Position numbers and translations under genes: made by a program
Notes under the pieces: generated by a model
Database searches by the model: none
Told to the model about the DNA's origin: nothing
The model's input: the letters and a program-made list of their open reading frames with translations, nothing else
Assembly: GCA_011390465.1 (NCBI GenBank)
Contig: JAABSH010000042.1
Coordinates: forward strand, 1-32,768
DNA: 32,768 nt
Source: Desulfobacteraceae bacterium
GTDB lineage: Bacteria > Desulfobacterota > Desulfobacteria > Desulfobacterales > Desulfosalsimonadaceae
Direction of reading: 5' to 3'
Shown: positions 17,855 through 26,382 of the stretch, piece after piece
How positions within the stretch are numbered: position 1 is the first letter of the stretch
Layout of the letters: the number at the start of each line of letters is the position of its first letter

Positions 17855-19030
17855 ATGACACCATTAAAATCCCATATCAAAAGGGTGATAACCGGCGAAA
17901 CATCTGCCGGGCCGCTGTTGCAGGGTCTGTTGACGGCGCTGGCCGCCCTTTATCGCGTTGCGGTAAGGCTTCGGGGGGTGTTGTATGACAGGGGCGTGTT
18001 TCCGGTGCATACCCTTCCCTGCGGGGTTGTTTCCATCGGCAACCTCGCCGCCGGCGGCACCGGCAAGACCCCCATGACCCTTTATCTGGCCCGGTTGCTG
18101 CAGGATCAGGGATATCACCCGGCCGTGATCAGCCGGGGATACGGCGGCAACGCTGAAAAAACCGGCACAGTGGTGAGCGATGGCCGCCAAATCCTTGCCG
18201 GGCCGGAAATTGCCGGAGACGAGCCGGTGATGATGGCCCGGCATCTCAATGGAATTCCCGTGCTGGCGGGGGCGGACCGGTATGCAGTGGGCATGAAGGC
18301 AATGGCGCTGTTTTCACCGGATGTGATTGTGCTGGATGACGGGTTTCAGCACCGGCGTCTGCACCGGGATCTGGATGTGGTGCTGGTGGACAGCCAGGGG
18401 TTTTTTGGCAACCGCTGTCTGCTGCCCCGGGGAATTCTCCGGGAACCCCTTGCCGGGGTGTCCCGGGCCGATATTCTGGTGCTTACCCGATGGTCAGACG
18501 GCAAAGCGCACCGGCAGAAACAACTGTCGGTCCTGGCCCCGGACAAACCGGTTTTCCGGGCCGTTCACGCGCCTTATGTTGCCGGGATTTATTCCGCCGG
18601 GGATTACTCAGCCGGCAGCCGGCCGGGTGAGGGCAACCCAGCCTCTGAAGTGGCTTTTGGTATGGATTTTTTGAAAACTGAAAAAGTGTTTGTGTTTTCC
18701 GGTATTGCGGGCAATACCGGATTTAAGGATACAGTGGCGGAGCTGGCCGGCGAGGTGGCAGGGTCCCTGGGATTTGGCGACCATCATGCTTATACCCGGA
18801 AGGATTTGCAAATGATCACGGCCCGGGCCGCGGCCTCTGGCGCCAGATATCTGGTGACCACGGAAAAAGATTATGTCAAGATCGCCGGAAAAATCGGCAA
18901 GGCCGTCCACAACCCGGTTGATGTTTCAATGGATATTGTGGTTTTGGGCATCTGGATATTTTTTTTGCCGGATGCGCCGGGTTTTGACGAAACGATCCAG
19001 AAAAATATCGCTTCAATAACAAAGACATAA
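17855..19030 (+). CDS. lpxK: Tetraacyldisaccharide 4'-kinase
   Basis: A 391-residue membrane-associated P-loop kinase that phosphorylates the 4' position of the lipid A disaccharide. The Walker A loop is in SIGNLAAGGTGKTPM (about residues 57-72); LDDGFQHRRLHRDLDVVLVD is the second family signature, and TTEKDYVK near the C-terminus the third. ATG 17855 is the start because the upstream in-frame region lies inside lptG. It is somewhat longer than E. coli LpxK (328 residues), partly from an insertion around IYSAGDYSAGSRPGEG (about 246-265). Confidence 0.95.
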   Translation: MTPLKSHIKRVITGETSAGPLLQGLLTALAALYRVAVRLRGVLYDRGVFPVHTLPCGVVSIGNLAAGGTGKTPMTLYLARLLQDQGYHPAVISRGYGGNAEKTGTVVSDGRQILAGPEIAGDEPVMMARHLNGIPVLAGADRYAVGMKAMALFSPDVIVLDDGFQHRRLHRDLDVVLVDSQGFFGNRCLLPRGILREPLAGVSRADILVLTRWSDGKAHRQKQLSVLAPDKPVFRAVHAPYVAGIYSAGDYSAGSRPGEGNPASEVAFGMDFLKTEKVFVFSGIAGNTGFKDTVAELAGEVAGSLGFGDHHAYTRKDLQMITARAAASGARYLVTTEKDYVKIAGKIGKAVHNPVDVSMDIVVLGIWIFFLPDAPGFDETIQKNIASITKT

Positions 19031-19059
19031 AAAAACAACAGATTACAAAAGGCAGAAAT

Positions 19060-19719
19060 ATGGTGAAACCGTTTACGCGAAAGGATCTGGCTGGAAAAGA
19101 CGTTGAAATTATTACCAAAGGACGCTGGGGAAATGCGGATTTATACCTGCTTCACCAGGGCGGGGAAAACTGGGTGATCAAGGATTTTTTCCCCTGTCCG
19201 CCGCTTATCCGGAAAACCTGGGGACGGTTTATGGTGAGGCGGGAATTTCTGGCCCTGCGGACTCTTGCAGGCATTCAAGGCATTCCGGCGGACCCGTTTT
19301 TGCTGGATGCGTATGCGGTCGGTTACCGGTTTCAGCCGGGCAACACCCTGAAGGTGACCCCGCCGGACCGGATTCCGGACACGTTTTTTTTTGAATTTGA
19401 ACAGCTGGTGCTGGCCATGCACCAGCGGAATATGGTGCATCTGGATATCCGGAACCGGAAAAATATCCTGGTGACAGACACCGGCCGGCCCGCGTTACTG
19501 GATTTCCAATCCAGCCTGAATCTGGAAAATACCCCGCGAATGCTTCATAAAATTATGAAAGATATTGATATATCAGGTGTTTATAAAAACTGGAGCAAAA
19601 AAAAGCCCGCATTGCTGGATGAAAACCGCCGGGCCCGTCTGGCATCGCTTAATAAAAAACGCATCTTATGGTTTTTAAAAGGCTATCCCCTGGGCACCCG
19701 CACGGATCGGCGCACCTGA
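19060..19719 (+). CDS. Small RIO/LPS-kinase-like protein
   Basis: A 219-residue protein with a minimal kinase fold of the type seen in LPS core kinases (WaaP/KdkA/InaA) and RIO kinases. Visible elements are the ATP-site lysine K41 in WVIKDFF, an alpha-C glutamate E62 in RREFLALRTL, the catalytic loop HLDIRNRKN (D129, N135, one residue longer than the usual D-to-N spacing) and the metal-binding aspartate D148 in LLDFQSS. All catalytic positions are present, so it is probably active. It starts 29 bases after lpxK, so a sugar of the LPS inner core or lipid A-Kdo is the natural candidate substrate. The substrate is inferred only from context. Confidence 0.75.
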   Translation: MVKPFTRKDLAGKDVEIITKGRWGNADLYLLHQGGENWVIKDFFPCPPLIRKTWGRFMVRREFLALRTLAGIQGIPADPFLLDAYAVGYRFQPGNTLKVTPPDRIPDTFFFEFEQLVLAMHQRNMVHLDIRNRKNILVTDTGRPALLDFQSSLNLENTPRMLHKIMKDIDISGVYKNWSKKKPALLDENRRARLASLNKKRILWFLKGYPLGTRTDRRT

Positions 19720-19731
19720 TGGGTTTTCCTG

Positions 19732-20322
19732 TTATGAAATCGGCCAGACAAAGGTGAACAGATACAGCACAATGTAACAGGCCACGATGGTGATGGTGTT
19801 GATCAACACATTGTTCTGGTCAAAGCTTTCTTTGTTAAAGGACCAGAGCTGCCCCGGGGCAAAGCGTTTAATGCCGGGCAGATAGGGATGCACGTCCCGG
19901 CAGTACGCCGCATAATCCGCTCCAAAAAGATCTGCAAGAATTTTTTCTTCCCGCCGGACCCGGTTCACCATATAAAAATAATAAATAACGGTTAAAAGGG
20001 CCAGCAGCCAAAGGTTTCCCGTCATCATCAGGATGCCGAACACCAGGAAAAACCGGCCGATGTACATAGGATTGCGCACAAACATGTAAGGGCCGGTCAC
20101 GGTCAGCTTTTTTTGGGTTTTGATGGTGGACATGCACCACATCTGAAGCAGCTGGCCCATTGCCGAAACCAACAGCCCCGGAAAAAACCAGGCCGGTTTC
20201 AGCATGGGGACCATAAGGGCAAATAATACAATGCCGGCGGGCAGTCTCAATTTCAGAAACAGTTTTCGGTTTTTTTTGTTGTTAAAGATGGCGTGAATGC
20301 GATTCAGTATGGCTTCCGGCAT
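19732..20322 (-). CDS. Membrane methyltransferase of the isoprenylcysteine/PEMT type
   Basis: A 196-residue protein with about five hydrophobic helices. GPYMFVRNPMYIGRFF and the C-terminal EEKILADLFGADYAAYCRDVHPYLP are the hallmarks of the ICMT/PEMT family of S-adenosylmethionine-dependent membrane methyltransferases. The start is ATG 20322 with GAGGAAA seven bases upstream; an in-frame start at 20454 would overlap kdsB and add an unrelated N-terminus. It ends 12 bases from the convergent kinase gene. It lies 82 bases downstream of kdsB on the same strand, so lipid or LPS modification is possible, but bacterial members are mostly uncharacterised and no substrate can be named. Confidence 0.8.
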   Translation of the reverse strand: MPEAILNRIHAIFNNKKNRKLFLKLRLPAGIVLFALMVPMLKPAWFFPGLLVSAMGQLLQMWCMSTIKTQKKLTVTGPYMFVRNPMYIGRFFLVFGILMMTGNLWLLALLTVIYYFYMVNRVRREEKILADLFGADYAAYCRDVHPYLPGIKRFAPGQLWSFNKESFDQNNVLINTITIVACYIVLYLFTFVWPIS

Positions 20323-20404
20323 GATATTTCCTCGTATCGGATGGAGTGAATAAAGCGGCAAAAATGCCGTTAAAGGGTTTTTATCGTATGCTTTAACCCC
20401 TGTG

Positions 20405-21193
20405 TCAATGGTTTTGGGAGGCAGATGTTCCCTGATGCAGGACGGGTTTTTCAATCAGAGGCCGCACTTTTTCAATGTCTTCCGGCCGGTCCACGCCGAA
20501 ACTGGTCAGCCGGGTTTCCACCACCCGGATGGGGATCCGGTTTTCCAGAAGCCGGAGCTGCTCGAGTTTTTCAATCTGTTCCAGCCTGCCCATGGGAAGG
20601 GTTACAAACTGTTTTAAGGTATCCATTCGAAAGGCGTACAGGCCGATATGCCCCAGAAACCGGGCCTTTTCCCCCTCTTTGGAATTTTCTCTGGGATGGG
20701 GAATTCTGGCCCGGGAAAAGTAAAGGGCATCATTATTGCAATCCAGCACCACTTTTACCTGATCTGGATTTTCCGCACTCCGGGCGTCAATGGGCCGGGC
20801 CAGGGTGGTGACGCAAACGCCCGGATCTTCAAAGGGCCGGGTAAGCCGGGAAATCATTTCCGGATGCAGGGCCGGCTCATCTCCCTGAATGTTGACCACC
20901 ACGGCGTTGTCCGCGATGTTGAGTTTCATTGCCGCTTCCAGCACCCGGTCCGTGCCGCTGGGATGGTCGGCCCGGGTCATGATGACCGGTACATTGAGGG
21001 CATTGGCAGCTGCTTCAATGCGGGGATCATCAGTTGCGATGGTGACGGAAGAAAGTTCCGGACAACGGCTGGCCCGGTGGTAAACATGCCAGAACATGGG
21101 CATGTCCCCGATTTTTGCCAGCGGTTTGCCGGGAAACCGGGTGGATGCATAACGGCACGGAATGATGCCGCGGCATTCAGGCAGTGATGTCAT
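20405..21193 (-). CDS. kdsB: 3-deoxy-manno-octulosonate cytidylyltransferase (CMP-Kdo synthetase)
   Basis: A 262-residue nucleotidyltransferase that activates Kdo as CMP-Kdo. The N-terminal [17 protein letters not shown] is the CTP-binding signature; [30 protein letters not shown] and [15 protein letters not shown] follow in order, and the protein is full length. A good ribosome site (CCGGAGAAA) sits nine bases before ATG 21193. Its first 17 bases overlap the end of waaA, so the two are coupled: waaA uses the CMP-Kdo made here. Confidence 0.96.
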   Translation of the reverse strand: MTSLPECRGIIPCRYASTRFPGKPLAKIGDMPMFWHVYHRASRCPELSSVTIATDDPRIEAAANALNVPVIMTRADHPSGTDRVLEAAMKLNIADNAVVVNIQGDEPALHPEMISRLTRPFEDPGVCVTTLARPIDARSAENPDQVKVVLDCNNDALYFSRARIPHPRENSKEGEKARFLGHIGLYAFRMDTLKQFVTLPMGRLEQIEKLEQLRLLENRIPIRVVETRLTSFGVDRPEDIEKVRPLIEKPVLHQGTSASQNH

Positions 21194-22526
21194 AAGAAAT
21201 TTCTCCGGAAGAATGAGGGGTTTTTAAAATGTCCGTGATCCGCCGCACGGCCCGGGCAGCGCCGCCTTTTTGGGCTTCCAGGTATTTTACGGCAGCAGCC
21301 TGTTGTCCCTGCATTGCTGCCGGCTGCTGAAGCTGCCGGATCAGTTCGGCGGCAACGGTTTTCCAGTCTGAGGCAGAGATTGCCAGTCCCTGCTGAAAGA
21401 TTTCCCTGCCGGCCCAGGCGAAATTTTCCCAGGACGGTCCGATGACCGGACTAATTCCGTAAATCATGGGTTCCAGAAAGTTCTGGCCTCATAAGGGCGC
21501 AAGGCTTCCGCCCACAAATACGGCCCTTGCCAGGGCATAGGCGGGTTGGAGCTCGCCAAACACGTCCCACAAAATAACCGTGGCGTCCGGAGCCGTCCCC
21601 TGATTCAGGTCGGAGCGGCGGATCCAGTTGATGTCAAGCTGGTTCAGGGTTTGGGTCCAATAATCCATTCTTTCCATGTGCCGGGGAAAAAGGCCGATAA
21701 GAATTTCCGGCAGCGCGGAATGAATGCGGGTGATAATGGCTTCCACGGATTTTTCCTCTTCCTGGCGCACCGATCCCAGCACCAGAAAGGGCCGGTCTTG
21801 CGGAAGGATCGTTTTTAAATGATCCGTGGCCGGATGGGCCTGAGTGTTTAACTGGTCAAATTTGATGTTTTTCATGGTGTGCACGTTTTTGTGTCCAAAA
21901 AGCCGGCCAAACCGTCCGGCATCCTCCTGGGAGATGGCCAGCACATGATCCGGACCAAGGCATTTCCACAGGCCCGGCCATAATAAATAGGATTTCAGGC
22001 TTTTGGCGGTGATCCGGCCGTTGAGCAGCAGCACGGGGATGTTGTGTTTTTTGAGTGCCAGCAGCAGACCGGGCCACAACTCGGTTTCCAAAAGAATCAT
22101 GACTTTCGGGAAAACCCGCTGCACCGCCTGTTGGGCGAGCCGGGGGCGGTCAAAGGGGATATAGATGCTGTGAATGGCAATGCCGGGAGGGATTTTTTCA
22201 GCGGTTGCGCCGGTTTTGATAATGTCCAGCCCCTGTCGGGTATTGGTGGTGATCAGGACGCGCAGGCGCGCCTCCGTTGGCAGGTTGTTTACAAGGGTCA
22301 ATGCAAGATAGGCTTCTCCGGCGGAAGCCGCATGGAGCCAGATGTCTGCTGCGGGCAGATGATCCGCGGCCGACCGGGCGGCAAATCCCTGCCGCAGCCG
22401 GGGATGGTGCTTGAGCAGGGGAATGAACAGACGCCACAGCAGTTCATAGATCCCCATGGCCAGTTGAATGGACCTGGAAATTTTTTGCGAATGACCGGGA
22501 TGCGTCTTTGAGTTTTCTGTATTCAT
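21177..22526 (-). CDS. waaA: Kdo transferase WaaA (KdtA), interrupted by one in-frame TGA
   Basis: A GT30 transferase that adds Kdo from CMP-Kdo to lipid A. Reading from ATG 22526, the N-terminal membrane anchor ([14 protein letters not shown]), the catalytic glutamate in [30 protein letters not shown] and [22 protein letters not shown] are all intact. The frame meets TGA at 21489-21491 after GGSLAPL, then continues without shift as [11 protein letters not shown]...GPSWENFAW to TAA-type stop at 21177-21179. The family motif is GGSL-P-GGQN-LEP, so the TGA replaces the first glycine of GGQN. With that codon read, the protein is 449 residues, normal for WaaA. The start is uncertain (no strong ribosome site; ATG 22457 is an alternative). 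Nonsense mutation, sequence error or recoding are all possible. Confidence 0.9.
21432..21458 (-). other. Hairpin downstream of the waaA TGA, SECIS-like
   Basis: On the - strand the segment GTCCGGTCATCGGAC (21451 to 21437) forms a perfect 5-bp stem with loop GUCAU; flanking GGA and UCC can extend it beyond a small internal loop. A G at the first loop position is the main sequence feature of bacterial SECIS elements. The loop begins about 42 bases after the TGA, slightly beyond the spacing usually quoted. It may be chance in coding sequence. Confidence 0.3.
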
Positions 22527-22584
22527 GGCAGTTGTCTGTAGTAGCGGCCCGTCACGCAACGCAATGGTGACAAAGCACAATGTC

Positions 22585-22608
22585 GGTATGTGTCTGACAC
22601 CAGATACC
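22585..22608. repeat. Intergenic inverted repeat (hairpin)
   Basis: GGTATGTGTC, one T, then GACAC, a CAG bulge and ATACC: ten pairs around a single central base. Such a minimal loop is more like a cruciform or protein-binding palindrome than an RNA terminator. No T run follows on either strand. Confidence 0.55.
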
Positions 22609-22812
22609 ATTTGTTTGATTTTTCATGCAATAGAAATCTCTTTTTGCCAGCCGGGACTGTCCTGGAATACCCTGGAAGGCGGGTTTTTGAACCTGTGAAA
22701 GGGATACAAAAAAAACGGTTGGAAAAGAATTTTGATCCCGATCCCGATTTAGATGGGGGTTGATCGAAAATCGCTTGTTCAGCATTACGATCTCTGTTTT
22801 CTTTTAAAAACA

Positions 22813-22845
22813 TTTTTTAGCGTTTGTTGCATTTTTTCTAAAAAA
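22813..22845. promoter_or_regulatory. AT-rich dyad upstream of tmcD
   Basis: TTTTTTAG at 22813-22820 is mirrored by CTAAAAAA at 22838-22845, 17 bases apart, just upstream of a possible -10 hexamer (TATGAT, 22857-22862). The size and place suit an operator for the tmc genes, but homopolymer-rich arms make chance pairing more likely. Confidence 0.3.
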
Positions 22846-22941
22846 ATAAATTGAAATATGATACCATCAGTCCTGAAATTTTGACGGATTGCGAACAGCA
22901 GCCTGCCGCTGTGCACGGCCAACCCCCATCCGGAGACACGC

Positions 22942-24210
22942 ATGGAACATCGACAATGGGACTGGGATATCGGAAAAAAGAAGATCGCTGATTTCCATCA
23001 ATGGCGCGATTTATACAAACAGGTCCAGGAGCCGGTGGTCAGCCCGGACGGCGAAACCCTTGCCGCGGTGGTGGAAGTTGAAGATATGGTGTTTTCTGTC
23101 TGTGAAAATGGAAAGCTGTGGGAAAATACCTTTGACAGAATCTGGTACCCCCGCTTTGGCCCGAACAGCAGACTGGCCGCCCTGGTGTCGACGGAAGCCG
23201 CATGGACCGTGGCAACCGCCGACTGTCCCTGGGAGGCTGTTTTTGACTTTGTCTGGGACCCCCGTTTCAGCGCCTGCGGGGGCCATATCAGTGCCGCTGC
23301 CCAGAACGAAGGTCAATATAATGCGGTAACAGACGGCGTGGCCTGGAATGCGTCCTATCCATCCCTGTCCGGTCTTGCCATGGCAAATGACGGCACAAAG
23401 ACCGCCGCGGTGGTCCAGACCGTGCCCTTTAATTCCGGTGATATTTTTCAATTTCAGGAAGGCTGCTACAGTGCCGCTGTCAACGGAAAACCCTGGGAAC
23501 ACAATTTTTTAAATTTATGGGAACTGAATTTTTCGCCGGACGGCCGCAGTCTGGCGGCGGAAGCCCGAACCACCCTTTACGATTACACCATTGTAGTGGA
23601 CGGCATGCCCTGGCCGGCAAGTTTTGAATCGGTGTGGAAACCGGTTTTCCATCCCGCGGACGGGTCTGTCACCGCCCCGGTGCGCAAGTCCGGGAAATGG
23701 TTTCTGGCAAAAAACGGCGCAATTATTTGGGAAAAACCGTTTCTGCAGCTTTGGCATCATCAGTACAGCCGCGACGGCCGCTGTATTGCCGCCATTGTGG
23801 CGCCGGCATTCGGCAAATGGACCGTGGCCGTGGACAGCCGCCCCTGGAGCCTACATTTCAGTGATCTGGTAACGGACCTGGCCATCAGCCCGGATGGAAA
23901 CCGCGTGGCCTGTGTGGGATGCACGGACGGCCGGTGGGCCGTTGCCGTGGACAATCGCTGCTGGAATGACCGATTTGACATGGTCTGGCAGCCGGTGTTC
24001 AGCCCGGATAGCCGCCATGTGGCGGCAAAAGTGGAAAAACAGGGCCGGTTTTTTATCCTGGTGAATGGCCGTCCTCTGAAACAGACCTTTTCCGAACTGT
24101 GGGACCCGGTGTTCAGCCCGGACAGCACCCGGCTCATGGTCCGGGGGATTGAAGATCAAAACAGCGGCCACTACTGCCGCTATGTATTTCAATTGTCTGA
24201 TCTGGTGTGA
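22942..24210 (+). CDS. tmcD: Tmc redox complex subunit TmcD (beta-propeller protein)
   Basis: A 422-residue protein without signal peptide or membrane helix, so cytoplasmic. It is built of about eight or nine repeats of 40-45 residues with the pattern V-x-DG-x-x-W-x-x-x-F-x-x-x-W-x-P-x-F-S-P-DG-x-x-x-A-A, each rich in tryptophan, which predicts a WD40/TolB-like propeller. I recognise it as TmcD, the least understood subunit of the sulfate reducers' transmembrane complex that links periplasmic cytochrome c3 electrons to the cytoplasm; the tmcC, tmcB and tmcA genes that follow confirm this. GGAG lies six bases before ATG 22942. Here it is the first gene of the operon rather than the last. Confidence 0.85.
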   Translation: MEHRQWDWDIGKKKIADFHQWRDLYKQVQEPVVSPDGETLAAVVEVEDMVFSVCENGKLWENTFDRIWYPRFGPNSRLAALVSTEAAWTVATADCPWEAVFDFVWDPRFSACGGHISAAAQNEGQYNAVTDGVAWNASYPSLSGLAMANDGTKTAAVVQTVPFNSGDIFQFQEGCYSAAVNGKPWEHNFLNLWELNFSPDGRSLAAEARTTLYDYTIVVDGMPWPASFESVWKPVFHPADGSVTAPVRKSGKWFLAKNGAIIWEKPFLQLWHHQYSRDGRCIAAIVAPAFGKWTVAVDSRPWSLHFSDLVTDLAISPDGNRVACVGCTDGRWAVAVDNRCWNDRFDMVWQPVFSPDSRHVAAKVEKQGRFFILVNGRPLKQTFSELWDPVFSPDSTRLMVRGIEDQNSGHYCRYVFQLSDLV

Positions 24211-24222
24211 AAGGCAAAAGCC

Positions 24223-24885
24223 ATGATGCATGAATTATACGGTTTTCTCCGGGGCCCCATGCTGTGGGTGGCACTGTTGGTGTTTTTCGGTGGAAGCGGT
24301 TATCGGGTGGCAGCCATGTGGCGGCTGGCCAGAAAAAAAGATGCCGTGATATTCAACTATTCAAGCGGATATTACGCCCTGCGGTCCATTTTTCACTGGC
24401 TGCTTCCTTTTGGCAGCCGCAATATGCGCAATCATCCGGTGATGACGGTGGTGGCCTTTGTATTTCATATCTGCCTGTTTCTGGTGCCGCTTTTTTTAAG
24501 CGCCCACATTATCCTGATCAAGGAATCCTGGAATGTTTCCTGGCCCTGGCTGCCGGACCATGCCGCGGATGCCATGACATGGATGGTGGTTGCCGGGTGC
24601 GGGTTTTTTGCGGCCCGCCGGATCATCCAGCCGGATGTGCGGTATCTCACGTCAACCTCTGATTATCTCATTCTTGCTGCCATTGCCGTTCCCTTTGTTT
24701 CCGGAACCTGGGCATTCCATCAATGGCCGGCATTTCCGGCCGCCACCCTGGTGCATATGGCGTCCGCGGAAATTCTACTGATGATCATTCCGTTTACCCG
24801 GCTGAGCCACATGCTTTTTTTCCCGTTTACCCGGGGATACATGGGCTCCGAGTTCGGGGCCGTGAGAAAGGCCAGGGACTGGTAA
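24223..24885 (+). CDS. tmcC: Tmc redox complex membrane subunit TmcC (cytochrome b-like)
   Basis: A 220-residue integral membrane protein with five or six helices, resembling the NarI/DsrM type of b-heme subunits. Histidines suitable as heme ligands lie in or near helices (for example RSIFHWLLP, AFVFHICLF, TLVHMASAE and RLSHMLFF). It carries electrons across the membrane between periplasmic TmcA and cytoplasmic TmcB. AAGG lies eight bases before ATG 24223, and the gene starts 12 bases after tmcD. Confidence 0.88.
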   Translation: MMHELYGFLRGPMLWVALLVFFGGSGYRVAAMWRLARKKDAVIFNYSSGYYALRSIFHWLLPFGSRNMRNHPVMTVVAFVFHICLFLVPLFLSAHIILIKESWNVSWPWLPDHAADAMTWMVVAGCGFFAARRIIQPDVRYLTSTSDYLILAAIAVPFVSGTWAFHQWPAFPAATLVHMASAEILLMIIPFTRLSHMLFFPFTRGYMGSEFGAVRKARDW

Positions 24886-24936
24886 GTGCTGATTGCCAAC
24901 CCTTAGCAGCAAATAACGCAGAAAGGATAACGATCC

Positions 24937-26280
24937 ATGACAAAATCGTTGCCAACGGATCTGGCTGTCATACCGGATAAAGGGGTGGACGGCGCCGCGG
25001 CCCGGCTGACCCCGGAGCGGGTGGCCCGTGTGATCCAGATCCTGCTGGCCGAAGAAGGCGGGGCCCGGCTGAAAGTGTATACGGAAACATGCGTTCACTG
25101 CGGCCTGTGCAGTGAGGCCTGTCACTTTTATCTTTCCAATGACAAAGATCCCCGGTTTGCCCCGGCCGCAAAAGTCAAACAGACCCTTGACCCCATGATC
25201 CGGAAAAACGGGCGGGTGTCCGTGGATTTTATGAAAAAAGCCTGCGAGATCGCGTTTACCGAATGCAATCTGTGCCGGCGCTGCGTCATGTATTGCCCCT
25301 TCGGCATTGATATTTCCTATCTCATGCTGTTTGTCCGGCGGATCTGCCATCGTCTGGGCATGGTGCCCCAGTATATTCAGGATACGGCCCACAGCCATTC
25401 CGCCACGCTGAATCAGATGTGGGTGAAAGAGGACGAATGGATCGACACCCTTCAGTGGCAGGAAGACGAGGCCCGGGATGAAATTCCCGATTTGCGGATA
25501 CCCCTGGAAAAACAAGGGGCGGATGTGATGTATTCCGTGATCGGCCCGGAGCCCAAATTCCGTGCCCAGCTGATTTATCAGGCAGCCGTGATCATGCATG
25601 CCGCGGGCGTTGACTGGACCATGCCGGCCACTCCGGGATGGGATAACAGCGATATGTGCATGTATACCGGGGATTCGGAAATGATGGCCCGGCTCAAAAA
25701 AGTGCATTTTGAAACCGCCATGCGCCTCAAGACCAAACGCATTGTCATGGGAGAATGCGGCCATGCCTTCCGCAGCGTCTATGATGTGGGCAACCGGCAC
25801 CTGGGCTGGAAAATGCCGCCCCTGCCCATGGTGCATGCCATTGAATTTTATTATGAATTGTTCCGGGACGGCAAACTTTCCCTGGCAAAAAAATATGATG
25901 TGCCACTCACCCTTCATGATCCCTGCAATGTGGTGCGGGGACGGGGCCTGCATGAAATGGCCCGGTTTGTGATTCACAAAACCTGCACCACTTTTATCGA
26001 GATGCATCCCAACCGGGAACATAATTACTGCTGCGGCGCCGGCGGCGGAGTGATCAATTGCGGTCCGCCTTATGCCAAAAAACGGGTTGAGGGCAACCGG
26101 GTCAAGGCAGATCAGCTGGCGGCGGCCAAAGCCAAAGGCGCCCGGGTGATTATTGCCCCCTGCCATAACTGTCACGGGGGCCTGGAAGATATTGTCAAAT
26201 ACTATGAGCTGGATATGGAAATCAAGTTTCTGGGCGATATTATTTATGAGTGTATTGAGAAGGGGGAAGTTGATAGCTGA
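24937..26280 (+). CDS. tmcB: Tmc redox complex iron-sulfur subunit TmcB (HdrD-like)
   Basis: A 447-residue cytoplasmic protein related to the HdrD subunit of heterodisulfide reductase. Two ferredoxin-type motifs come first, CVHCGLCSEAC (about residue 52) and CNLCRRCVMYC (about 109), followed by two CCG domains: the first is partly degenerate around GECGHAFRS, the second has HDPCNVVR, YCCGAGGG (about 365) and APCHNCHGG. It receives electrons from TmcC and probably passes them to a soluble partner. The ribosome site GAAAGGAT precedes ATG 24937. Confidence 0.9.
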   Translation: MTKSLPTDLAVIPDKGVDGAAARLTPERVARVIQILLAEEGGARLKVYTETCVHCGLCSEACHFYLSNDKDPRFAPAAKVKQTLDPMIRKNGRVSVDFMKKACEIAFTECNLCRRCVMYCPFGIDISYLMLFVRRICHRLGMVPQYIQDTAHSHSATLNQMWVKEDEWIDTLQWQEDEARDEIPDLRIPLEKQGADVMYSVIGPEPKFRAQLIYQAAVIMHAAGVDWTMPATPGWDNSDMCMYTGDSEMMARLKKVHFETAMRLKTKRIVMGECGHAFRSVYDVGNRHLGWKMPPLPMVHAIEFYYELFRDGKLSLAKKYDVPLTLHDPCNVVRGRGLHEMARFVIHKTCTTFIEMHPNREHNYCCGAGGGVINCGPPYAKKRVEGNRVKADQLAAAKAKGARVIIAPCHNCHGGLEDIVKYYELDMEIKFLGDIIYECIEKGEVDS

Positions 26281-26304
26281 AAGCTGAAAGGTCAAAGCTG
26301 AAAG
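26275..26304 (+). repeat. Short AGCTGAAAG tandem repeats after tmcB
   Basis: Three copies of AGCTGAA(AG) occur at 26275-26281, 26282-26290 and 26296-26304, the last after a GTCAA insert. The tmcB stop codon lies inside the first copy. Short repeats of this kind are found in intergenic DNA of various bacteria and may arise by slippage. Confidence 0.7.
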
Positions 26305-26382
26305 CGGTGAAGTGGGAAAAAGGGCCGGGGTGGGGCCGGGGGAATTTTTAAAATACGGATTTGATTTTCCGGAATAATGCCA

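Larger units (their letters stand above)
22527..22941. other. Divergent intergenic region between waaA and tmcD
   Basis: About 415 bases with no convincing gene. It must hold the promoters of the waaA-kdsB unit (leftward) and tmcDCBA (rightward). The left part carries a hairpin at 22585-22608; the right part (22800-22865) is strongly AT-rich, unlike the surrounding GC-rich genes, and contains an 8-bp dyad (22813-22845) and a TATGAT hexamer at 22857-22862 that could be a -10 box, although no good -35 element sits 16-18 bases before it. Confidence 0.6.
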
